Positions 59,650 through 64,000 of a stretch of 64,000 nucleotides of DNA are shown in pieces. The stretch is taken from positions 22,509-86,508 of the forward strand of contig DATBLC010000023.1 in NCBI GenBank assembly GCA_036555515.1. Direction: 5' to 3'. The notes under the pieces are model-generated. The model did not search any database, was not told where the DNA came from, and was given only the letters and a program-made list of their open reading frames with translations. A program made the translations under genes and the position numbers. How positions within the stretch are numbered: the first letter of the stretch is position 1; each line of letters starts with the position of its first letter. This DNA comes from DATACQ01 sp036555515 (lineage in GTDB: Bacteria > Desulfobacterota > Binatia > UBA9968).

Positions 59650-60462
59650 ATGACCAAGAAAGACCTGCTCAATTTGTCGGTCGACGCTGCTCAGCACTAT
59701 GAACACCAGACCGTGCCAACAGTGATGCGCTCGCATACGGAAGCGCTCCTCCAGCAGATTGCCCTGCACTCAGGAGAACGCATCCTCGATCTTGCCTGTG
59801 GCACAGGACTGGTCACACGGCTGCTGGTCACCAAGTTTCCCACCGTCGCAAGTGTGACAGGGGTGGATATTAACCCGGCGATGCTGGCGCTTGCCCGCAG
59901 ACTGATGCCTGCGACGTCGATCCCGATCACCTGGCAGGAAAGTGATGCCTGTACCCTACCTTTTCCCCCTGCCAGTTTTGAGGTGGTGGTGTGCCAGCAG
60001 GGCTTACAATTCATTCCCGATAAACTCGCGGCTCTGCAAGAGATGAAACGGGTCCTGGTCCCAGGGGGACGCTTAGCCCTCACTGTCTGGAGTGCTCCGC
60101 ATCGCAACACGGCTGCGATCGCCGAATTGTTGCGCCGTCATGTCCATGAGGTAGCCGCAACCCAGGCGCTCCTCCCCTTTGCCTGGCATGATGCCGAGGT
60201 TCTGCGGCAGTGTGTCGAGGAGGCAGGCTTTCATGAGATCCGTCTGACAGTGCTCACAAGCAATACACGTCTTTCTGCCTCTCCTGAAGCCATCCTGGCA
60301 TTTATCGATCAAGTTGCGTCGCGCTCTGACTTTCGCACAGAGATTGAAGCAGTTCGTTCAGTCCTTGCCCAAGAAGTCACAGAGGCGTTGCACGTCTATC
60401 GTGAGGAGGAGGCGTTTGTCATGCCTTCGACAGCACATCTGGTACAAGCACGCGCGGCCTGA
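59650..60462 (+). CDS. Class I SAM-dependent methyltransferase (cassette)
   Basis: The 270-residue protein has motif I ILDLACGTGLVTRLLVTKF, VTGVDINPAMLALARRLM, CTLPFPPASFEVVVCQQGLQ (motif II) and MKRVLVPGGRLALTVWSAPH (motif III). It resembles the UbiE/COQ5-like Methyltransf_25 group and is not closely similar to the gene before it. The substrate is unknown. The cassette runs from attC4 to attC5. The ATG lies 59 bp after the attC4 core. Confidence 0.87.
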   Translation: MTKKDLLNLSVDAAQHYEHQTVPTVMRSHTEALLQQIALHSGERILDLACGTGLVTRLLVTKFPTVASVTGVDINPAMLALARRLMPATSIPITWQESDACTLPFPPASFEVVVCQQGLQFIPDKLAALQEMKRVLVPGGRLALTVWSAPHRNTAAIAELLRRHVHEVAATQALLPFAWHDAEVLRQCVEEAGFHEIRLTVLTSNTRLSASPEAILAFIDQVASRSDFRTEIEAVRSVLAQEVTEALHVYREEEAFVMPSTAHLVQARAA

Positions 60463-60528
60463 GGGTGTAAGCTTGTCAAAGAGGGATCGAGTTATTCTTG
60501 GGGTGTCCTGGCCGCTTGAAGCAAGAGG

Positions 60529-60616
60529 GCCGAACAACGCACTGCACCTGACTGCCTCCAGCGTCCGCTCGTACCTCGCTCCCGCTTCCGGCAGCAGGTG
60601 AGCGCCAGCGTTAGGG
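60529..60616 (+). other. attC5
   Basis: The left core GCCGAAC (60529-60535) and right core GTTAGGG (60610-60616) enclose CACCTGACTGCC and GGCAGCAGGTG, with one extra A on the left arm. Its length (88 bp) and sequence resemble the longer proteobacterial chromosomal attC type. Confidence 0.82.
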
Positions 60617-60621
60617 CGCTC

Positions 60622-60981
60622 ATGGAGCCAAGGGAGGTCGTACGCGCTTGGGTCGACGCATTTAATCGCGCCGATGTGGAGATGTTGGCCGGCATGTACA
60701 GCGAAGATGCAATCAATCACCAGGTCGCCGAAGACCCGGTAGTTGGTCAGGCAGCCATTCGCGGCATGTTCGTCAACGAGTTCGCCAGAGCGAAGATGGT
60801 GTGCATCGTTGAGAACATCTTTCAGGACGGCGAATGGGGCATTCTGGAGTGGCGAGATCCGCTTGGCCTGCGAGGCTGCGGGTTCTTCCATATTGTCACT
60901 GACAAGATCGTGTTTCAGCGAGGCTACTGGGACAGACTCACCTTTCTGCGGATGCACGGGTTGCCAGTCCCGCAGCGCTAG
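60622..60981 (+). CDS. SnoaL-like/NTF2-fold protein (cassette)
   Basis: The 119-residue protein has the NTF2-like layout EVVRAWVDAFNRADVEMLAG, MYSEDAINHQVAEDPVVGQA, IRGMFVNEFARA, ENIFQDGEWGILEWRDP, IVTDKIVFQRGYWDRLTF. SnoaL-like proteins are small-molecule isomerases, hydrolases or binding proteins. The function here is unknown. The ATG lies six bases after the attC5 core; an in-frame start at 60598 would be inside attC and was rejected. A P-loop gene follows 12 bp later. Confidence 0.82.
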   Translation: MEPREVVRAWVDAFNRADVEMLAGMYSEDAINHQVAEDPVVGQAAIRGMFVNEFARAKMVCIVENIFQDGEWGILEWRDPLGLRGCGFFHIVTDKIVFQRGYWDRLTFLRMHGLPVPQR

Positions 60982-60993
60982 GGCGTAAGCACG

Positions 60994-61524
60994 GTGTTCG
61001 TGTTACTTGTTGGCCCAAAGGGCAGCGGCAAGAGCCACATTGGCCGCACGTTGGAACGTAGGCTGGGAGTCTTGTTCTTTCACGTAGAGCCGCTATGGAT
61101 GAAGTACTACGCCGAATGCAAAGCTTCAAGCCGTGAGCCCAGCATTGCGGAGGGCATTGCCCGGGTACACCCACGAATAGCGGCGGCGCTTGAAGAACAT
61201 GAGCACATTTGCGTAGAAACCACGGGCGCCTCCCCCGAGATCCTGAACGATCTGCTGTCCATCACTGAAGCGTCGAAGACCCTTGTGGCACGGATGGCTG
61301 CTCCATTGGACTTGTGCCTGCAGCGCATCGCCACGCGAGATCAAGAGAATCAGATTCCCATGGACGTCGAAATGATCCGCAAGGTGTACGCGCTCAGCAT
61401 TGCAGTGCCACTGCAACCCGATCTCAACCTTGAAAATACGGCGCTCTCCGAGGCAGACATCGTGTCCGCATTTGAGAGCACCCTAACCTCATTGCAGCCG
61501 ACGCCCGCGAGCGGGCGCGGCTGA
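60994..61524 (+). CDS. P-loop nucleotide kinase-like protein (cassette)
   Basis: The 176-residue protein has an N-terminal Walker A VLLVGPKGSGKSHIGRTLE, as in shikimate/adenylate kinase-like proteins, and HICVETTGASPEILNDLL as a substrate-binding strand. LDLCLQRIATRDQENQIPMD is a lid-like segment. The substrate is unknown. The last ~15 codons lie within attC6, so the recombination site encodes the C-terminus (LQPTPASGRG). It starts at GTG 12 bp after the SnoaL gene; whether the two genes are one cassette or two with an eroded attC is open. Confidence 0.75.
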   Translation: MFVLLVGPKGSGKSHIGRTLERRLGVLFFHVEPLWMKYYAECKASSREPSIAEGIARVHPRIAAALEEHEHICVETTGASPEILNDLLSITEASKTLVARMAAPLDLCLQRIATRDQENQIPMDVEMIRKVYALSIAVPLQPDLNLENTALSEADIVSAFESTLTSLQPTPASGRG

Positions 61525-61539
61525 ATGAGAACGTTAGGC
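61481..61539 (+). other. attC6
   Basis: The left core CCCTAAC (61481-61487) and right core GTTAGGC (61533-61539) enclose CTCATTGCAGCCG and CGGCTGAATGAG, paired with one extra G on the left arm. The hairpin centre is CGCCCGCGAGCGGGCG. It overlaps the 3' end of the P-loop gene. Confidence 0.88.
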
Positions 61540-61581
61540 AAGGTGGAACTTTTGATGAAAGAATGATTTTATGCGGGCTCG

Positions 61582-61815
61582 ATGGATTTTGAACTCGTCG
61601 GTCCGATCAGACATACTCTGCCGATCGCGGCTGGCCACGCCATCCGTGGGCTGGCGCGCCTTCGCAAACGCTATGGCGGCCGCCGGCGAAAATTGAAGGG
61701 GGTTGCCAGGGTTCGCTTGATAGATGGCACGATTCATATCACAGAGATACACTGGTATGAGGCGCACGGAATTGGACGAAAAGAACTGAAGATAAAATTT
61801 CCTTTGCTGGATTAG
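61582..61815 (+). CDS. Small basic protein of unknown function (cassette)
   Basis: I do not recognise this 77-residue protein. It is basic (RGLARLRKRYGGRRRKLKG) and then alternates as beta strands (GVARVRLIDGTIHITEIHWY, GRKELKIKFPLL), ending two bases before the next start codon. The charge and length suggest a small nucleic-acid- or ligand-binding protein, but that is speculation. Its close spacing to 61818 suggests that the two small genes are a unit. It lies 42 bp after attC6, a normal cassette position. Confidence 0.6.
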   Translation: MDFELVGPIRHTLPIAAGHAIRGLARLRKRYGGRRRKLKGVARVRLIDGTIHITEIHWYEAHGIGRKELKIKFPLLD

Positions 61816-61817
61816 CT

Positions 61818-62057
61818 ATGAAGAAACGAGCCAAACAAGCAGTATGTTTTGCGGTCTGTATCAACAACAAGTGATACGAGGCTTCTCTGGAGGCAGGAAA
61901 ACTCTATCGGGTAATTCCTGACGAAGACGCGGAATCACACGGATACCTACGTGTGGTTGATGAAAGTGATGAGGACTATGGGTATTCGGCTGACCGCTTT
62001 TTTCGCCTCGAAGTGCCCCGCCCGCTCGAGCGAGCCCTGCTAAGGGCGTCATCATGA
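61818..62057 (+). pseudogene. Small conserved protein gene with an in-frame TGA
   Basis: Reading from ATG 61818 gives KKRAKQAVCFAVCINNK, then TGA at 61872-61874, then YEASLEAGKLYRVIPDEDAE with HGYLRVVDESDEDYGYS and a normal stop at 62055-62057. The part after the TGA looks like a well-formed domain, and I recall similar small proteins with a Gly before YxASLE. A single G-to-T change (GGA to TGA) would explain the stop. It could also be a restart at a downstream codon, but none with a ribosome binding site is seen. Confidence 0.65.
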
Positions 62058-62068
62058 CGGCGCCCCTT

Positions 62069-62123
62069 GCCTAACCAACGGCTTGAGAAAGCCGCTTCGC
62101 GCTTCTCAGCCTTCGCGTTAGAC
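62069..62123 (+). other. attC7
   Basis: The left core GCCTAAC (62069-62075) and right core GTTAGAC (62117-62123) enclose GGCTTGAGA and TCTCAGCC with an extra T on the left arm. It has the compact 55-bp size. Confidence 0.88.
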
Positions 62124-62158
62124 TTCAATCGCAGCGCAACACGCTTACGGAGGTGGCT

Positions 62159-63291
62159 ATGGAACCCAACCTGCACACCGATGCCGATAAGTATCAGGCC
62201 GGAATGGGAAGCTGGAGTAAAACCCTTGCTCCTCTCTTCCTCGAGTTTATAGACGGTATCAAAGAAGGGGATCGGGTATTAGACGTAGGGTGTGGTACGG
62301 GTTCACTTACATTCACCATCGCTGATACAACAAAAGCCTCAACTGTTGTCGGCATTACCCCTCAGTTGGCTACTTAGAATACGCTCGTGCACAGAATTCA
62401 CATCCGCATGTTGCTTTTGATATCGGGGATGCTCAGAAACTTCCTTATGACGATGGTTCTTTCGACTGCTGCGTATCATCATTGATGGTCCAGTTTGTCT
62501 CGGATGCGCACCTGGCAGCAAAAGAAATGAGGCGCGTCACAAAAAAGGGAAGAAGTGTTGCAACTTGTGCATGGGACAACAGTGGAGGCATGGAGTTACA
62601 CGGGCGCGGAATCGAAGCTACGTGCGAGCATATCGAGCGGGCTGGTATCAATTCGAGCATGCATGTGTTGGACCTGGGGTGGGGCGTCGGCGGTTGCTCG
62701 CGTGTCATTGCCGCGACATGTGGCTGCCGCGTTACCGCCATTGACCTTACGCCACAGTTCCTCGAGGTTGCTCGTGAGCTGACCCGCCGATGCGGGATGG
62801 CCGACTGCATCGAATTCCGGCAGGCCGACGCCCTCGACTTACCGTTCGCTGAAGGTACGTTCGATCATGTTTGGTGCCACAACGTCACTATGAACATTCA
62901 GGACAAGAGAAAGCTGGCCTCAGAAGTAGCGCGAGTGCTCAAACGTGGCGGTCGCTTCTCCTGCTGCGAGGTTGGGCAAGGAACTGGCGGCCCCCTTATC
63001 TTCCCTTTGCCTTGGGCAACCGACGAATCGGCTAGCTTCCTTGTTACGCCAGCAATGATGCGCCAGGCACTCGAGGAGGGTGGCCTTCGGATCAGCGAAG
63101 AGATCGATCTCACCGACGCATGGATCGCTTTCCTAAGGGAGATGCGTGCTCGTGCCGAGCGCAACGATCCACCGCTCGCCGCGAATCACGTGATTATGGG
63201 TGACGATATCGGCGAGCGCGTCAAGAACGCTGGCAGGTGTGCAATGGAAAAACGCACGGTTGAGCACTTCATCCTGGCGGAGAAACCCTGA
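62159..63291 (+). pseudogene. Chimeric, frameshifted methyltransferase gene (two methyltransferases joined)
   Basis: ATG 62159 follows GGAGG. The first part (GSWSKTLAPLFLEF, RVLDVGCGTGSLTFTIAD) parallels the intact gene at 58713. Near 62356 a one-base deletion (ATTACCCC where ATTGACCCC is expected) shifts the frame, which stops at 62375. In the next frame the same protein continues (GYLEYARAQ, LPYDDGSFDCCVSSLMVQFV) up to WDNSGGMEL. There it joins, in frame, a second methyltransferase lacking its N-terminus (HGRGIEATCEHIERAGINSS, VLDLGWGVGGCSRVIAATCG). The second domain (from TTG/ATG 62482/62485) might still be made. Junction near 62590-62603. Confidence 0.75.
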
Positions 63292-63383
63292 ATTATAACG
63301 TGTGTTGATCAGGCAGACTGAATATAGCCGGTGGATGGCGGTTATCTTATATGCGACCGCCGTAAATCGGAGGTGAAATTGCC

Positions 63384-63440
63384 GCTTAACCATTGGGTGG
63401 AGACGGCCGCTCTGAGCGCCGTTCACCCAAACCGTTAGGC
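63384..63440 (+). other. attC8
   Basis: The left core GCTTAAC (63384-63390) and right core GTTAGGC (63434-63440) enclose TTGGGTGGA and TTCACCCAA, with the inner GACGGCC...GGCGTC-like centre. It ends the chimeric methyltransferase cassette. Confidence 0.85.
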
Positions 63441-63490
63441 GTCTTAAAAACGTAGTTCCAGTGCCAATAACTTAGAGGAGGCATGCTCTC

Positions 63491-64000
63491 ATGAACCTAG
63501 AGGCTCGATTCAAAGAGGTCATAAAGTCAGAGAGTGAAGTACGAGCCATTCTCGGCTCGCCAGGGAAAATCGCCGTCAAGAAAGCCCTGCCGCATATGAA
63601 CGAGCACCATCAAGCAATGATAAGACGCTCACCATTCATTCTAATCGCTACTTACGATGCAACAGGAATGATGGACATATCACCCAAGGGAGATCCGGAA
63701 GGGTTTGTAACCATTCTCGATTCAACAACTATAGCGATCCCCGATCGCCCAGGTAATCGTCGAGCTGACACCATCACGAACTTGCTCACGAACGATCGAA
63801 TCGCTGTGCTCTTCCTTATTCCGGGTAAGGGCGAAAGCCTACGCATAAGTGGCCGCGCAATCGTTGTCCGCGACATCCAACTTCGCGACGCCATGAAGGT
63901 TCAAGGTAAGACCCCGGAACTCGCAATAGTTGTTGAAGCAGAGGAGGCATTCTCCCATTGCGCCAGATGCGTAATTCGTTCGAACCTATGGTCACCCGAG
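63491..64000 (+). CDS. FMN-binding pyridoxamine 5'-phosphate oxidase-like protein, 3' end outside window
   Basis: The open frame from ATG 63491 (AGAGGAGG upstream) runs to the window end, 170 codons. It has the MSMEG_1061-type PNPOx-like pattern: MIRRSPFILIATYDATGMMD, ISPKGDPEGFVTILD, IAIPDRPGNRRADTITNLL, RIAVLFLIPGKGESLRISGR and FSHCARCVIRSNLWSPE. Members bind FMN or F420 and reduce small substrates. It lies 50 bp after attC8, so the array continues past the window. About 25-30 residues are probably missing at the C-terminus. Confidence 0.85.
   Translation, partial: MNLEARFKEVIKSESEVRAILGSPGKIAVKKALPHMNEHHQAMIRRSPFILIATYDATGMMDISPKGDPEGFVTILDSTTIAIPDRPGNRRADTITNLLTNDRIAVLFLIPGKGESLRISGRAIVVRDIQLRDAMKVQGKTPELAIVVEAEEAFSHCARCVIRSNLWSPE

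Noticed and set aside
60970..60990. GCGCTAGGGCG between the SnoaL-like and P-loop genes as an attC
   Set aside because: It resembles the right core of attC5, but no left core with pairing arms could be identified; possibly an eroded site.
61872..61874. TGA as a selenocysteine codon
   Set aside because: No SECIS-like hairpin directly downstream, no selenoprotein family match, and the expected residue is probably Gly.
62153..62377. The first methyltransferase fragment as an intact short gene
   Set aside because: It stops just after motif I and the homologous sequence continues in the next frame, so it is a frameshifted remnant.
1..64000. tRNA, rRNA or known riboswitch genes
   Set aside because: No cloverleaf, rRNA segment or recognisable riboswitch core was found by eye; a covariance-model scan was not possible.

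Overview
The window looks like a chromosomal segment of an uncultured, Gram-negative, deltaproteobacterium-like organism (Desulfobacterota, Binatota and Rokubacteria are plausible; the sequence alone does not decide). The evidence is heptose/LPS-core genes, a bifunctional Rel protein, an endonuclease-type MutL, and the order pheA-hisC-tyrA-aroA-cmk-rpsA-sppA-ihfB, which is familiar from deltaproteobacteria. I saw no rRNA, tRNA or CRISPR.

Layout. (1) 1-13.4 kb: surface polysaccharide genes (end of an MsbA-like ABC transporter, five family-2 and one family-4 glycosyltransferases, a GT-like/methyltransferase fusion, heptose-7-P kinase), then yicC-gmk-rel, with rpmB and a separate heptose-1-P adenylyltransferase on the other strand. 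(2) 13.5-31.4 kb: a UbiD-type decarboxylase, an Asp-box propeller protein, a three-subunit xanthine-dehydrogenase-family hydroxylase, an exported DUF151-PDZ protein, mutL, miaA, an M20 peptidase, an adenosine-deaminase-like lipoprotein, a G3E GTPase with a perfect palindromic operator, an SDR, an O-methyltransferase and an RluA-type pseudouridine synthase. (3) 31.5-43.6 kb: the aromatic amino acid/translation operon, then a MoxR-VWA pair. (4) 43.7-48 kb: an SOS module lexA-imuA-imuB, split and followed by two S23/IVS-type four-helix-bundle genes, each enclosed by inverted arrays of a GTTCAANNC nonamer. (5) 48-64 kb: an integron whose integrase is transcribed toward its own cassettes, with eight recognisable attC sites and a cargo rich in SAM methyltransferases.

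Three things stand out. First, a dispersed nonamer repeat family (GTTCAANNC, often arranged as inverted arms) lies in about ten places between 12.5 and 48 kb. It bounds both S23 genes like the stem of an rRNA intervening sequence, and it has entered the imuB reading frame. Second, the integron runs intI, terminator, Pc-like promoter, attI-like core GTTAGGC, cassettes, all on the plus strand. Third, two 1018-bp units with imperfect terminal inverted repeats each encode only a tyrosine recombinase; one begins 2 bp after an attC and both precede an enzyme gene that ends in an attC.

Several start codons were moved from the longest open frame, because the extra N-terminus is encoded by repeat DNA or lacks a ribosome binding site. 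All functional calls rest on motif recognition by eye; no search or alignment program was run.
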